From Anaerolineaceae bacterium (lineage in GTDB: Bacteria; Chloroflexota; Anaerolineae; Anaerolineales; Anaerolineaceae), in assembly GCA_002702705.1 (NCBI GenBank), contig PABH01000003.1, positions 1 to 46,068 of the forward strand: DNA of 46,068 nucleotides, given 5' to 3'. The notes below the pieces were generated by a model, which had not been told where the DNA came from, searched no databases, and saw only the letters and a program-made list of their open reading frames with translations. Every line of letters starts with the position of its first letter. Position 1 is the stretch's first letter. Below, piece by piece: positions 1 through 9,971 of the stretch. Both the position numbers and the translations under genes were made by a program.

Positions 1-5
1 CTGAT

Positions 6-27
6 CTCCTCTTTTAGTTCCATTATA
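6..27 (-). promoter_or_regulatory. Possible -10 box and ribosome binding site of a gene lying left of the window
   Basis: On the minus strand TATAAT (22-27) is followed by GAGGAG (6-11), which looks like a -10 box with a ribosome binding site for a minus-strand gene whose start lies outside the window. No convincing -35 was found, so this is weak. Nothing else was recognised in bases 1-142. Confidence 0.25.
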
Positions 28-142
28 GCGAGGGTGTTCAGATTGCCGCTATTTCGATTTCGCCAACAGTATCGCAAGCAACGGGGTTTTCATTTTGAGG
101 TTTTTTTAAAAGAAAAACTAGCGGGATGTGCCGTGTGCTGGG

Positions 143-1306
143 TTACGCTTCCTTATGATTTAACATCCTGAGTGCAGCCTGGGCAAAAATGGCGGCGCCA
201 ATCGGCATACAGTTCTCATCCACATCAAATTTTGGGTCATGGTGGCGGCGAGTATCACCCTCAATTTCACAACCCAGCATAAACATGGCGCCTTTGGATT
301 TTTCCAAAAAATAACCAAAATCCTCGGCTCCCATTTCCACATCAGGTACGGAAACGTTTTGTTTGCCAACAATGTTTCCAGCGACGTCGTTTAATAATGC
401 GACAATTTCTTCATTATTATGCATGGGTGGATAGCCTTTTTGGAGGATGAGCTCATAATCCCCTCCCATCGCCTTTGTGATTTCCATGATATTTTGAATT
501 TCAGTATGAATATGCTCCTGCACTTCCGGGTTTAAGAAACGAATGGTTCCAGATAGATCAACGAATTCCGGAATAACGTTATCAACCTGGCCGCCGTGGA
601 TTGATCCAATACTGATGACGGCGGAATCAAAGGGGCGCAGCCGACGTGAGACGATCCCGTGTAAAGCCAGGATGATATGTCCACTGATAAAGATTGGATC
701 CACTACCTTATGCGGTGTGGAACCGTGGCCGCCTTTGCCAATGATCTTGGCATAAAACGTATCTGCTCCGGCAGAAGCAAAATCCGTAGCGATTTCAATT
801 TGACCGGTTGGCAAGGAAGCGTTTGTATGCAGTGCCAATGCATAATCTACATCCTGGATCGCACCATCCTGTATCATTCGCTGAGCACCACTGAAGCCTT
901 CTTCATCCTCAGCTTCTTCTGCAGGCTGGAACAAAAAGCGAATCGTTCCGGTAAATTGTTCATCTTTTAATAATTTTGCCGTTCCCAAAGCAATCGCTAC
1001 GTGTACATCATGTCCACAGGCGTGCATCACACCTTTATTTTTGGATTTATAAGGTACCTTGTTGGCTTCTTTGATAGGAAGAGCATCCATATCCGCTCGA
1101 ATCGCAACGACGGGTTTCCCTTCGCCGAGTTCAGCCACGACGCCTGTTTTTCCTACACCGGTCCGGACGCGGTAACCCATTTTTTTCATAATGGAAGTTA
1201 TGGTTTCAGCGGTGCGGAATTCAGCGAAACTTAATTCCGGGTGACTGTGGATTTCTCGCCGCCATTCACTCATTTGTTTTTGTAATAATCTGGCTTTTGA
1301 TAACAT
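143..1306 (-). CDS. M20-family metallo-amidohydrolase / N-acyl-amino-acid hydrolase
   Basis: 387 aa, the usual length for the M20D amidohydrolases (hippurate, N-acetyl-amino acid and IAA-amino acid hydrolases), which cleave acyl groups or small amides from amino acids with a binuclear metal centre. Visible motifs: ADMDALP (71-77), the metal-binding HACGHDVH (95-102, Cys97 and His99), the catalytic Glu pair in FQPAEE (near 130-131), a lid/dimerisation domain in the middle, MGAEDFGYF and RHHDPKFDVDE near the C-terminus. No signal peptide, so cytoplasmic. The ATG at 1306 has AAGGA about 8 nt upstream. It is the last gene of the minus-strand peptide-transport operon, 161 nt behind the creatininase-family gene, and probably finishes hydrolysis of imported amides or dipeptides. 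The exact substrate cannot be read from sequence. Confidence 0.88.
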   Translation of the reverse strand: MLSKARLLQKQMSEWRREIHSHPELSFAEFRTAETITSIMKKMGYRVRTGVGKTGVVAELGEGKPVVAIRADMDALPIKEANKVPYKSKNKGVMHACGHDVHVAIALGTAKLLKDEQFTGTIRFLFQPAEEAEDEEGFSGAQRMIQDGAIQDVDYALALHTNASLPTGQIEIATDFASAGADTFYAKIIGKGGHGSTPHKVVDPIFISGHIILALHGIVSRRLRPFDSAVISIGSIHGGQVDNVIPEFVDLSGTIRFLNPEVQEHIHTEIQNIMEITKAMGGDYELILQKGYPPMHNNEEIVALLNDVAGNIVGKQNVSVPDVEMGAEDFGYFLEKSKGAMFMLGCEIEGDTRRHHDPKFDVDENCMPIGAAIFAQAALRMLNHKEA

Positions 1307-1467
1307 ATGAAAATCCTTATTATGTTGAATTCTGTGATGGTTATTTGAAAAAAAGATATCAGCTTGTTATGAATGCTTTTGGTATTAGGTCTCTAATAAT
1401 ACAATTATATAAAAAAAATGAAAACCCTATATGTGAAGGAGGTTTTCGTGATCTGAAATTTGCAAGC

Positions 1468-2292
1468 TCAGTGGTGATCCACACGCTGCTTAATTGGAAT
1501 TGTACGGAATTCGCGTACCAATTCCAAAAAATTTGTTACCGTTTCCTCAAAAGCCAATTTGCCAAATTCAGCTGTTGCCACGCTTGCGTCACCACAAACT
1601 CCATTATTAGACATACCAGACCAATACCCAAGCCAGCTAAATGCAGTTGGTTCAGGATAATCCCAGTTAAAATATTTTAGTTTGATTTGACCCATATCTC
1701 GTTCTGCTTTGTCCATATCTACCGTTTCTGGCAGCATATACAACATCACAGCTGTTTCAAATTCACCGGCATGAGCAATACTGCCATAGCCCCCTTTTCG
1801 GTGTTTTTCGATTACATCGGCTGCCAGAGTGGGGTTAATAGCGGCGTTTATCGTTGTATTTCCACATACAATGCCCGTTTCCAGCACGCATTTTCGTGCT
1901 GCCAGGTCGGTTATGGCTTGGTTGGAACCGTGTCCATTCACTATCAGGATATGAGTAAACCCGTGCCGGGCAACTGAGATGGCTGTCTGGGTAACGTAAG
2001 CCAAGCAAGTTTCGATATTTATACTGATCGTACCTGGAAAATCCATATGATGTTCATCTAAGCCATATGGGATAGTTGGCATCACCAGTAAATCTCCTTC
2101 ACTTCGTAATGCGGTTTCTTTTAAGATACCTTCCAAAATATCATTATCCGTAGAGAGAGGCAAATGCAGGCCGTGATCTTCTACTGCGCCAAAAGGAATG
2201 GCCACAACGGGTTGGGGTTTTCGCCCAATCACCTCTTTCATTTGCGGCCAACTTAGACGGTCATAACTCCATTGGTTTTGATGAGTATTCAT
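1468..2292 (-). CDS. Creatininase-family amidohydrolase
   Basis: 274 aa from the ATG at 2292, chosen because GGAG lies 6 nt upstream; an in-frame GTG at 2304 is the alternative. The creatininase superfamily are binuclear Zn/Mn amidohydrolases that open cyclic amides such as creatinine, or act on formamides. Family motifs are present: EDHGLHLPLSTD (38-49; Glu38, His40 and Asp49 as metal ligands), NGHGSN in the middle, and HAGEFET with a ligand glutamate. Cytoplasmic, no signal peptide. It sits between the S9 peptidase (19 nt upstream) and the M20 hydrolase. With an MttB-family methyltransferase at the head of the operon, an N-methylated or cyclic amide substrate is an attractive inference, but many members of this family are not creatininases. 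Confidence 0.85.
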   Translation of the reverse strand: MNTHQNQWSYDRLSWPQMKEVIGRKPQPVVAIPFGAVEDHGLHLPLSTDNDILEGILKETALRSEGDLLVMPTIPYGLDEHHMDFPGTISINIETCLAYVTQTAISVARHGFTHILIVNGHGSNQAITDLAARKCVLETGIVCGNTTINAAINPTLAADVIEKHRKGGYGSIAHAGEFETAVMLYMLPETVDMDKAERDMGQIKLKYFNWDYPEPTAFSWLGYWSGMSNNGVCGDASVATAEFGKLAFEETVTNFLELVREFRTIPIKQRVDHH

Positions 2293-2311
2293 AAGATTCT
2301 CCACATAATCA

Positions 2312-4108
2312 TTATTCTAAATATTTTGCCAGAAACTCAGCTCTTCTTCTTTTTGCGTCTACCTGATTTTCTACCTTTAATAAGGCGTGACCCTCCCCTT
2401 CATACGCGTGATATTCACATACCTTGCCCAGGGATAACAACTTTTCTTGTGCTTGTAAAGATTCACTGGCCGGACAGCGCACATCATTTGCACCACACAA
2501 CAACTGCACGGGAGCTTGAATCCGATCCAAGAAGAAATAAGGAGAACGCTGGTACCATAGATCATAGTCTTTTTCCGGATCACCAAAGTTTTCCCGATCC
2601 CAGTGCTGTAAGTCCTGGCGGGAATTTTTATGGCTGGTGAACCAGTTCAAGAATGGCACAGCAGCAGAACCAGCTGCCCAACGATTTGGAAATTGTGTCA
2701 GGCAGGTCATGGTCAGGTAACCACCCCAGCTGCGGCCTGTCACTGCAATCCGGCGTGGATCAGCCAATCCCTCGCGTTCGAGGAAATCTGCGCCGGCAAC
2801 CACATCTTCGGTATCCACACCACCCAAATCAAAACGACTGGCAAGCTGCCAATCCCGGCCATAACCGGTTGATCCACGGTAATTCGGTGCTAATACCACC
2901 CATCCTCGGCTGAGCATGTGCTGCACCAATGGGTCCCAGGTAATTTGGGTCAGCCAATTTGGGCCACCGTGAACAATGACAACAGCTGGAGGTAATGTGT
3001 CTGATTTTGGCGGTCGGTAGAGTAAAGCGGGAACCATCGCCCCATCCAGACTGGGGTAATCTACCTGTCGTGGCATTCCAAAATTTCCTTTGGAAAATTG
3101 ATCTGGCAGGGAAAAGGTTAATTGGTTAAACTCACCGCTTTTGATGTGTAACTTCCAAAGATCACACGGATGGCGCGGGTTATCAAAAACAAAAATAATC
3201 GATTCCCCATCGGGTGTAAACGTTGGCTCATAAATCACCCCAGGTTCGATTTGATAGGTATCTACTTTCTTTTGGTCTACAGCCTGGACAGCCAGGTAAC
3301 TATCCGGCCCATAACTCAGTACGTAAACCATTTTTTTTCCGTCCGGAGAATATTGTGGGTGTTCTTTTTCCCCATCTCCATCAGTCAACCAAGATATTTT
3401 TTGGGTAGCCAGGTCAAATAAACCGATTTGGTAGGTTCCAGAAAAATTGGAAGCAAAACATACCTGATCGCTAGCTGGTGAAAATTGACTCCCTTTGGCA
3501 TTGATCACTTCCCCGTCCTGGCTAATTACCATTGGCTCACCACCATCAACCGGAACGATGGTTGTACGATAGTCCTGACCCTCCGCTTCGGAGATGACTG
3601 CCAGATGTTTTCCATCCGGTGACCAGTGTACCACCCAGTCCGGGCGCGCTTGATCGAGCACTTTACGGGCTTTCCCTCCGGCAGCAGGCATGATGTAGGT
3701 ATCAAAACGTCCGTCTCGATCGGAACAAATCGCGATCTGTTTTCCATCAGGAGACCAGGCGAAGGATGTTGTTAACGCCTCCGGTGTATCCGGGGTAAGA
3801 TTGGATTGTATGCCATTTTTAAAATTGTAACAGTGCAGATCATAATTCTCTCCGCCATCCAGATCCACCACAAATGCCAAATTTTTTCCATCCAGACTGA
3901 AGCGCGGGGCAAATTTTGCCCCTTCACCACTTGAAATCTGCTTGGGTTTGCTGTTTGGTTGGGTTAAATCCAGACAAAAAATTTCCCAGCGACCATTCGG
4001 ATTGCTTGAAAAGGCAACCAAAGAACCATCGGGTGAAATATCATATCCTAAGTCAGGTTCAACATACGGAACACGCATCAGGGTTTCTAAATCAAGTATT
4101 TTGGACAT
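2312..4108 (-). CDS. S9-family prolyl oligopeptidase-like serine peptidase
   Basis: 598 aa. Residues 1-330 are a PD40/WD40-like beta-propeller with repeated SPDG motifs (for example near 25, 119, 163 and 254), which gates access to the active site in this family. Residues 350-598 form the alpha/beta hydrolase domain: HGGPN oxyanion region at 380, nucleophile Ser460 in GRSWGGYL, Asp542 in GAND and His574 in EGEGHA. No signal peptide, so it probably acts on short peptides in the cytoplasm after import by the adjacent Opp-type transporter. ATG at 4108 is preceded by AAGGAA. It ends 19 nt before the creatininase-family gene and begins 15 nt after oppF, so it is part of the operon. It resembles acylaminoacyl-peptidases and dipeptidyl peptidases; specificity is unknown. 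Confidence 0.92.
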   Translation of the reverse strand: MSKILDLETLMRVPYVEPDLGYDISPDGSLVAFSSNPNGRWEIFCLDLTQPNSKPKQISSGEGAKFAPRFSLDGKNLAFVVDLDGGENYDLHCYNFKNGIQSNLTPDTPEALTTSFAWSPDGKQIAICSDRDGRFDTYIMPAAGGKARKVLDQARPDWVVHWSPDGKHLAVISEAEGQDYRTTIVPVDGGEPMVISQDGEVINAKGSQFSPASDQVCFASNFSGTYQIGLFDLATQKISWLTDGDGEKEHPQYSPDGKKMVYVLSYGPDSYLAVQAVDQKKVDTYQIEPGVIYEPTFTPDGESIIFVFDNPRHPCDLWKLHIKSGEFNQLTFSLPDQFSKGNFGMPRQVDYPSLDGAMVPALLYRPPKSDTLPPAVVIVHGGPNWLTQITWDPLVQHMLSRGWVVLAPNYRGSTGYGRDWQLASRFDLGGVDTEDVVAGADFLEREGLADPRRIAVTGRSWGGYLTMTCLTQFPNRWAAGSAAVPFLNWFTSHKNSRQDLQHWDRENFGDPEKDYDLWYQRSPYFFLDRIQAPVQLLCGANDVRCPASESLQAQEKLLSLGKVCEYHAYEGEGHALLKVENQVDAKRRRAEFLAKYLE

Positions 4109-4123
4109 GGTTTTTCCTTATTT

Positions 4124-5101
4124 TTACACCTCGTGGCAAGCCACCCAATGATTGGGTTTGACTTCCCGCCAAACGGGGGGCTCCACTTTGCAGTGGGGTT
4201 GTGCGATTGGGCAGCGTGGATGGAAACGGCAGCCGGGAGGTGGATTGGCCGGGCTGGGTGGATCACCTTCCAAGATGATTCGCTTCCGGGCACGAGTGAC
4301 TCGCGGGTCTGGCACCGGCACAGCAGAAAGCTGCGCCTGGGTGTAGGGATGCAGCGGATCATCATAAAGATCGTCCCTGTTGGCCAATTCTGCCATTGCC
4401 CCCAAATACATGACGGCGACCCGGTTGCAAATGTGCCGCACCATGCTTAGATCATGGGCGATAAAGAGATAGGTTAATCCAAGCTGATCTTGTAGATCTT
4501 CTAACAAGTTTACAATTTGGGCTTGGATGGAAACATCCAGCGCTGAGATTGGTTCATCACACACAATAAATTTTGGATCACTGGCTAAAGCACGGGCTAT
4601 CCCAATCCGTTGGCGCTGTCCACCGGAAAATTCATGAGGATAACGATTCATATAATTGGCATTCAAATGAACGGTCTCAAGTAAATTTTCTACCCTTTCT
4701 AGATAAGCACTTTCACTTTGAGTTATTGTGTGTACCCGCAGCGGTTCCCCTATGATACGAGAAATCGTCCAGCGTGGGTTAAGGGAAGCGTATGGATCTT
4801 GGAAGATCATCTGTAAGTGTTTCCTCAAGGTTCGCATCGTTTTTGGTTTGATCTCTGTCAGATCTTGTCCGTCAAAAATTACTTTACCGGCCGTCGGTTT
4901 ATAAAGTTGGATAAGGGTACGTCCTGTAGTTGTTTTACCGCAGCCGCTCTCCCCCACCAATCCTAAGGTTTCACCAGGGTAAATATCAAAACTGACATCA
5001 TCCACTGCTTTGACAGCTCCCACAACCCGCTGGATTAAAATCCCTTTGGTAATCGGAAAGTATTTCTTAAGATGGCGGACCTGAACAAGTGGTTCTGTCA
5101 T
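4124..5101 (-). CDS. oppF: Oligopeptide/dipeptide ABC transporter ATP-binding protein (OppF/DppF type)
   Basis: 325 aa, one of the two ATPases driving a peptide importer. Visible: Walker [10 protein letters not shown] (50-58), ABC signature [15 protein letters not shown], Walker B IVCDEP, H-loop IAHD, and the C-terminal oligo/dipeptide domain with [10 protein letters not shown] and three cysteines in GCRFHPRCP and HC. The start at 5101 is preferred over a longer frame because its ATG overlaps the oppD stop codon (ATGA) and the protein begins MTEPLVQV, as typical for the family. Cytoplasmic and membrane-associated. Gene order in transcription is binding protein, oppB, oppC, oppD, oppF, the classical Opp/Dpp arrangement. 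Confidence 0.93.
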   Translation of the reverse strand: MTEPLVQVRHLKKYFPITKGILIQRVVGAVKAVDDVSFDIYPGETLGLVGESGCGKTTTGRTLIQLYKPTAGKVIFDGQDLTEIKPKTMRTLRKHLQMIFQDPYASLNPRWTISRIIGEPLRVHTITQSESAYLERVENLLETVHLNANYMNRYPHEFSGGQRQRIGIARALASDPKFIVCDEPISALDVSIQAQIVNLLEDLQDQLGLTYLFIAHDLSMVRHICNRVAVMYLGAMAELANRDDLYDDPLHPYTQAQLSAVPVPDPRVTRARKRIILEGDPPSPANPPPGCRFHPRCPIAQPHCKVEPPVWREVKPNHWVACHEV

Positions 5102-6096
5102 AATGAACGTTCCTTTCCAGTATTCACATCCACCCAACAGGCAGCTTTATGATCGTTATTTACCATTATTAATGGTGGGTTTTCTAACCGGCAGCGGTCA
5201 ACAACGAAATTACAGCGTGGAGCAAATGGGCAGCCGAGCATGATGGTTACCCCATCTGGGGGAAAACCAGGTATCGTTGCAAGGCGTTCGCCACCCCCGC
5301 GACTGCTATCCACTCTTGGTAAGGATCTAAGAAGGGAAAGTGTGTAGGGATGGCTGGGTTTTTCATACAAATCAAACACATCAGCTTCTTCCACTATGTA
5401 ACCCGCATACATCACAATCATGCGGTCTGCCAAATCAGCAATGACTCCAAGATCATGTGTAATCCAAATGACAGCCATACCCAATTCAGCCTGCAGGCGT
5501 TTGGTGAGTTCGACAATTTGAGCTTGAATGGTGACATCCAAGGCTGTGGTAGGTTCATCAGCGATTAAAATATCCGGCTCGCACGCCAACGCCATCGCAA
5601 TCCCGACTCGTTGGCGCATACCGCCAGAAAATTGATGTGGATATTCTTTGATCCGTTGATCCGGATTGGCAATACCTACAAGGTTTAAAAGCTCAATGGT
5701 TCGTTTTTCGGCTTGTTCACGCGAAAAACCATTATGTACCATCATCGCTTCACCGATTTGCCTGCCAATCGTTAATACCGGGTTGAGTGAAGTCATTGGA
5801 TCTTGAAAAACCATGCCAATCTCTGCTCCGCGGATATGTTCCATTTTTTCTTCGCTGACTTCTAATAGATTTTGCCCCTTAAATAAAATTCTGCCGCCAG
5901 TAATCTCACCTGGAGGATTGGGAATCAGACGCATCACGGATAACATACTGACGCTTTTCCCGCAGCCACTTTCTCCAACAATTCCCAGGGTTTTGCCTGC
6001 TTCCACTGAATAGGAAATGCCATTAACAGCGTTGACAACGCCCCCTAAGGTGTGGAATTTAACTTCTAAGTTTTCTATCTTTAAGATTGTTTCCAT
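5098..6096 (-). CDS. oppD: Oligopeptide/dipeptide ABC transporter ATP-binding protein (OppD/DppD type)
   Basis: 332 aa. Walker A GESGCGKS near 41-48, signature [15 protein letters not shown], Walker [13 protein letters not shown], switch His in ITHDLGV, and a C-terminal oligopeptide domain with the cysteines of [19 protein letters not shown] and AACW. It should pair with OppF to power the permease dimer. TAGGAG lies just before the ATG at 6096. It overlaps oppF by 4 nt and follows oppC by 9 nt, so translation is probably coupled. The protein sequence cannot discriminate di- from oligopeptides or other small solutes such as nickel, opines or glutathione. Confidence 0.93.
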   Translation of the reverse strand: METILKIENLEVKFHTLGGVVNAVNGISYSVEAGKTLGIVGESGCGKSVSMLSVMRLIPNPPGEITGGRILFKGQNLLEVSEEKMEHIRGAEIGMVFQDPMTSLNPVLTIGRQIGEAMMVHNGFSREQAEKRTIELLNLVGIANPDQRIKEYPHQFSGGMRQRVGIAMALACEPDILIADEPTTALDVTIQAQIVELTKRLQAELGMAVIWITHDLGVIADLADRMIVMYAGYIVEEADVFDLYEKPSHPYTLSLLRSLPRVDSSRGGGERLATIPGFPPDGVTIMLGCPFAPRCNFVVDRCRLENPPLIMVNNDHKAACWVDVNTGKERSL

Positions 6097-6105
6097 TTTC
6101 CACTC

Positions 6106-7059
6106 CTATCCGGCATCCACCAGAGCATGCGGATCAACTGCATCCCGTAAGCCATCTCCAACAAAGTTGATCGACAGCACTGTCAGTACAATTAATAAAC
6201 CGGGAAATATCCATAACCAAGGGGCCGTTTCCACATAGTTATAAGCTCCTTCAAGCATATTTCCCCAGGTAGCCGTCGGTGGTTTTACCCCCAACCCGAG
6301 AAAACTGATATACGCTTCAGAAAGAATAGCATTTGCTACACTTAACGTGCCCGAAACTATGATTGGCGCAATGCTGTTCGGTAAAATATGTTGGAAGATG
6401 ATTGAAAAATTAGACGTACCGGTTGTATGTGCTGCTAACACAAATTCCCGCTCTTTCAGGGATAAGAAATTGGCACGCACAATTCTAGCCAGATACATCC
6501 AACTGGTTAATCCAATGATGACTATGATTACAACCACACTACCGCTAAACTGCCGGCCAAAAAGATTAATATCAGGTACGGATCCTCCGAAAAATTTAGC
6601 CATAACGAGTAGTAAAAACAATTGAGGGATGTTAAACATGGCTTCAGTAAATCGCATCAACAACCCATCAATCCATCCTCCGTAATATCCAGCGATTGCC
6701 CCGATTAATACACCAAGGACAACTTCGACCACAACTGCCGCCAGACCAATCAACAAAGAAATCTGTCCACCGTAAATGGTACGGATCAGAATATCACGTC
6801 CAACGGTATCGGTTCCAAACGGATTTTCAGCCGAGGGAGGGTTAAGGCGTAGTTTTGTGTTGGTGAAGTTCGCTTCTGCTTCGGTGAAGATAAAAGCACC
6901 TCCGAATGAATATAAAATTAAAATAACAAGCATAATCAGCCCAAAGACGGCCATTTTATGTCGAACAAACCGCATACGCATTAATTGTCCTGGTGTAAGC
7001 GCTTCGGTTTTGAACTCTTCCTGAATTTTTATTACATCACTCTCAGCAGTTCCCATCAT
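6106..7059 (-). CDS. oppC: Oligopeptide/dipeptide ABC transporter permease (OppC/DppC type)
   Basis: 317 aa integral membrane permease. The N-terminal cytoplasmic segment is followed by a first TM (about 35-57), the periplasmic segment with NPFGTDTVGRDI typical of OppC, and five further TM helices; the cytoplasmic coupling loop (EAA motif) is around HILPNSIAPIIV. Two consecutive ATG codons (7059 and 7056) follow AGGAGG; either may be used. It lies between oppB and oppD in the same orientation and forms the heterodimeric channel with OppB. Confidence 0.92.
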   Translation of the reverse strand: MMGTAESDVIKIQEEFKTEALTPGQLMRMRFVRHKMAVFGLIMLVILILYSFGGAFIFTEAEANFTNTKLRLNPPSAENPFGTDTVGRDILIRTIYGGQISLLIGLAAVVVEVVLGVLIGAIAGYYGGWIDGLLMRFTEAMFNIPQLFLLLVMAKFFGGSVPDINLFGRQFSGSVVVIIVIIGLTSWMYLARIVRANFLSLKEREFVLAAHTTGTSNFSIIFQHILPNSIAPIIVSGTLSVANAILSEAYISFLGLGVKPPTATWGNMLEGAYNYVETAPWLWIFPGLLIVLTVLSINFVGDGLRDAVDPHALVDAG

Positions 7060-7099
7060 TTAAACCTCCTGTTTATGTTCTCCGGCTTTTTTGAAATAT

Positions 7100-8134
7100 T
7101 TATGAATACCGGATCCTTGGATCCAGCCAGGCATAAATGATATCGGTAATTAACTGAGAAAGAATAACAGCCACCGAAATCATCATTAAGATACCCATCA
7201 CCACAGGTGTATCCGACCGAGAGAGGTGATCAATGAACAAACGTCCCATCCCCGGCCACGCAAAGATGCTCTCTGTTACTACGGCACCGCCTAATAATAA
7301 GGGTACGTCTAAACCGACGATCGTCACAAGAGGTAAGGCCGCGTTTTTGAGTGCATGCCCGGTGATAACCATCCGGTTTGGCAGTCCTTTGGCGCGAGCG
7401 GTACGAATATAATCCTCACTAATTACCTCAAGCATCTGTGAACGTACAAACCGGCTGTAGCCAGCTGCGGTGATGACCGTTAAACTAAAAATGGGTAAAA
7501 TCATGTGCTGAATTACCTGCCCTGTTGTTTTTCCTACTTTTGGGTCGAACATACCAACCGTTGGAAGGTAAGGTAGGCCCCATGCTTTAAAATTAACCCC
7601 AAAAATATACATGGACACCAAGGCAATAAAAAAGATTGGCATAGAATAACCAATAAATGAAAGACCAGTGATGATATGATCGGTTGCGGAATATTGGCGT
7701 AAGGCAGAATACACCCCAACCGCGAGTGAGAGCGCAATGACGATAATTTCTGTTGGAATCATTAATAATAATGTGTTAGGCAATCGATCTAAGATGATGT
7801 CTGTGACTTCTTTTCCCCGCTGTACCATCGAAGTACCAAAATCACCCCGTAAAATTCCTTTGCGAGTCCCTTGTGTTTCTGCGGTGCCATCCCCATCGAG
7901 ATCCACTTTGGTCCAATCGTTACCAATCAGCCAAAACAGATATTGTTTATAGATCGGTTGATCTAAACCCAATTGACGGGATAATCGCTCACGATCCTCT
8001 GGCCGCGTTACTCTTCGCCCACCCATCGTCGACAGCGGATCACCGGTATTTATCATCAATACAAATAAAAGCACACTGATGATAAATAATAATGGTATTG
8101 CTTGTAGTATTCTGCGGATGATATAACGTGTCAT
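7100..8134 (-). CDS. oppB: Oligopeptide/dipeptide ABC transporter permease (OppB/DppB type) with a DxDxDG loop
   Basis: 344 aa, six predicted TM helices, N-terminal MTRYIIRRILQAIPLLF typical of OppB. The first extracytoplasmic loop is lengthened and contains VDLDGDGTAE (77-86), a short acidic DxDxDG stretch that resembles a dockerin/EF-hand calcium loop. The EAA coupling loop lies around HALKNAALPLVTIVG. GGAGGAATC precedes the ATG at 8134. It is located 93 nt after the binding-protein gene and 40 nt before oppC in the operon. The loop insertion is the only unusual feature; comparable insertions occur in related permeases of Chloroflexota (recalled, not checked). Confidence 0.92.
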   Translation of the reverse strand: MTRYIIRRILQAIPLLFIISVLLFVLMINTGDPLSTMGGRRVTRPEDRERLSRQLGLDQPIYKQYLFWLIGNDWTKVDLDGDGTAETQGTRKGILRGDFGTSMVQRGKEVTDIILDRLPNTLLLMIPTEIIVIALSLAVGVYSALRQYSATDHIITGLSFIGYSMPIFFIALVSMYIFGVNFKAWGLPYLPTVGMFDPKVGKTTGQVIQHMILPIFSLTVITAAGYSRFVRSQMLEVISEDYIRTARAKGLPNRMVITGHALKNAALPLVTIVGLDVPLLLGGAVVTESIFAWPGMGRLFIDHLSRSDTPVVMGILMMISVAVILSQLITDIIYAWLDPRIRYS

Positions 8135-8227
8135 GATTCCTCCGGAAACAATTGGGGTATAAAACGTGTTATTTTAATTACCGGGATACTTATAGTATCC
8201 CGGTAATTACATGTTTACGGAACAAAT

Positions 8228-9949
8228 TTAATTTGCAAAATCCCATTCCCAAATATTATAGAATGGTGTCACACCAGAAAATTTCACACCGGTGAGATTG
8301 GAGTTAACTACCCATAAATCAGGGTCTGAATAGATGCCGTACCAGAGCACATTATCGTGCATATACTTGGTGATTTCATGGAAGATAGCCTGGCGTGCGG
8401 CAGGATCTGTTTCGACCAGTTGTGCCTGGAATAAAGCGTCTAACGCTTCATCACATCCGTAGTAGTTATATCCATAGGGGTTTTCTTCACTGGGTAACTG
8501 GTCACATAACCAATAATCCGTATCCGGATCCGGGAAGTAAGTGCTGTCTGACCATTCCATGATATCTTGTTCACCAATTGCCGGTGGCGCGCCATCAGCA
8601 TAACCACCGAAAAAGATATCAGAATCCTGACTTTCAATCGCCAGATCAATACCGATTTCCCTCAATTGTTGTTGAGCAACAGCTTGAATATCCTGACGGA
8701 TTTCACGAATGGTCGTTCCGTGAACCAGGACTAGTGGATTTCCATCTAAATCTTCACGAATTCCATCTCCGTCACTATCGACATAACCAGCATTTTCCAG
8801 TTTGGTTTTTGCCGCTTCTGGATTATATTCCCACGGAACGATATCGGGAGAAACATAGGCACCACCTGCAATCGGGTCCCAGAGTGTTTCTATAGGGTGG
8901 GTTAAACCTAGCAGTAAGTCATCCGAAATCGCTTGGCGATCCAATGCCATGGCAATCGCCTGGCGAACTTCCACATCTCGAATAGCTGGGCTTGCCATTT
9001 CACGGAAGTTTATAAACCAACCTTCTGCATAGCCACTGTCTACAGTAAAGACGGTTAGTCCTGCATCCTGGAATGTGGGTACGTCTGATGCTGGGATGAA
9101 AGTACCCAGATCAGCATCACCGGCTAAAAGAGCGGCGGTTTGAGCCGCATCATCTGGTACAAATTGTAGGAAAACATCATCAATTTTAGCGATGCCTTTC
9201 CAGTAATTTTCATTTTTTGTGAACCGCATATAACTACCAGATTCCCACTCATCCAAAACATAAGGACCACAGCCGACAGTCGGATTCATGTTCCAATCTG
9301 CACCCATCATTGAACCTTCTGCATCATAAACGGGTTGTAAGATGTGTTTGGGTAAAATACCGCGCCAAAAATTGGCTTCCCATGCTGCAAAAGGTTCTGG
9401 GAAATTCATCACGACGGTACGCTCATCTGGTGCTTCCACAGAGGTTAATGCGTCATATGGATATTTTGAATTAACAGAGTTGGCGTCATCCATCAGCATA
9501 TCGTAAGTGAATTTAAAATCAGCTGAAGTGAGCGGTGTACCATCAGACCAAACGATATCGTCACGTAGGGTAAGGGTGATTGTTAAACCATCATCAGAAA
9601 TTCCCCCATTTTCTACACTCGGAATTTCTTCAACCAGATTAGGATAAGCAATATTTTGATCATCATATTCCCATGCCCAACACAGGTAAAGCTGTTGTAA
9701 GGTTGCCGAAAACCACATATTGGTATAAAAAGGATGTAAGGAATCTGGTTCCTGAGTCCAGGCAAAGGTCACAACCTTTGGTTCCATTGCTTCTTCCATT
9801 GGCGTTTCGGCAGCGGGTTCTTCCATCGGTTGCTCTGCGGAAGGTTGTTCAGCGGCGGGTTCTGGAGTTGCTGCTGGGCTACAGGAAGTCATTACCATCG
9901 AAAATACAATCAGTATTGTCATCAGCGTAAGCCATAACTTTATCTTCAT
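8228..9949 (-). CDS. Peptide ABC transporter substrate-binding lipoprotein (SBP_bac_5 family)
   Basis: 573 aa extracytoplasmic solute receptor. A signal sequence ends in lipobox VMTSC (Cys23), then a low-complexity Pro/Glu/Ala linker (about 24-56) that tethers the domain. The family 5 fold starts at VTFAWTQEPDSLHPFYT and continues with VWSDGTPLTSADFKFTYDM, GCGPYVLDEWESG and VRQAIAMALDR. A DSDGDGIREDLDG stretch in the second half resembles a calcium-binding loop. AGGAGG precedes the ATG at 9949. It is the first transporter gene, 121 nt downstream of the mttB-like gene. Ligand unknown: peptides are the default, but family members also bind nickel, opines or betaine-like solutes. Confidence 0.93.
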   Translation of the reverse strand: MKIKLWLTLMTILIVFSMVMTSCSPAATPEPAAEQPSAEQPMEEPAAETPMEEAMEPKVVTFAWTQEPDSLHPFYTNMWFSATLQQLYLCWAWEYDDQNIAYPNLVEEIPSVENGGISDDGLTITLTLRDDIVWSDGTPLTSADFKFTYDMLMDDANSVNSKYPYDALTSVEAPDERTVVMNFPEPFAAWEANFWRGILPKHILQPVYDAEGSMMGADWNMNPTVGCGPYVLDEWESGSYMRFTKNENYWKGIAKIDDVFLQFVPDDAAQTAALLAGDADLGTFIPASDVPTFQDAGLTVFTVDSGYAEGWFINFREMASPAIRDVEVRQAIAMALDRQAISDDLLLGLTHPIETLWDPIAGGAYVSPDIVPWEYNPEAAKTKLENAGYVDSDGDGIREDLDGNPLVLVHGTTIREIRQDIQAVAQQQLREIGIDLAIESQDSDIFFGGYADGAPPAIGEQDIMEWSDSTYFPDPDTDYWLCDQLPSEENPYGYNYYGCDEALDALFQAQLVETDPAARQAIFHEITKYMHDNVLWYGIYSDPDLWVVNSNLTGVKFSGVTPFYNIWEWDFAN

Positions 9950-9971
9950 TTTTAATCCTCCTAATTTTTGA

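Noticed and set aside
1001-2640. Plus-strand frames of 70-130 codons opposite the hydrolase genes
   Set aside because: They are antisense shadows of clear family genes, with no ribosome binding sites or recognisable domains.
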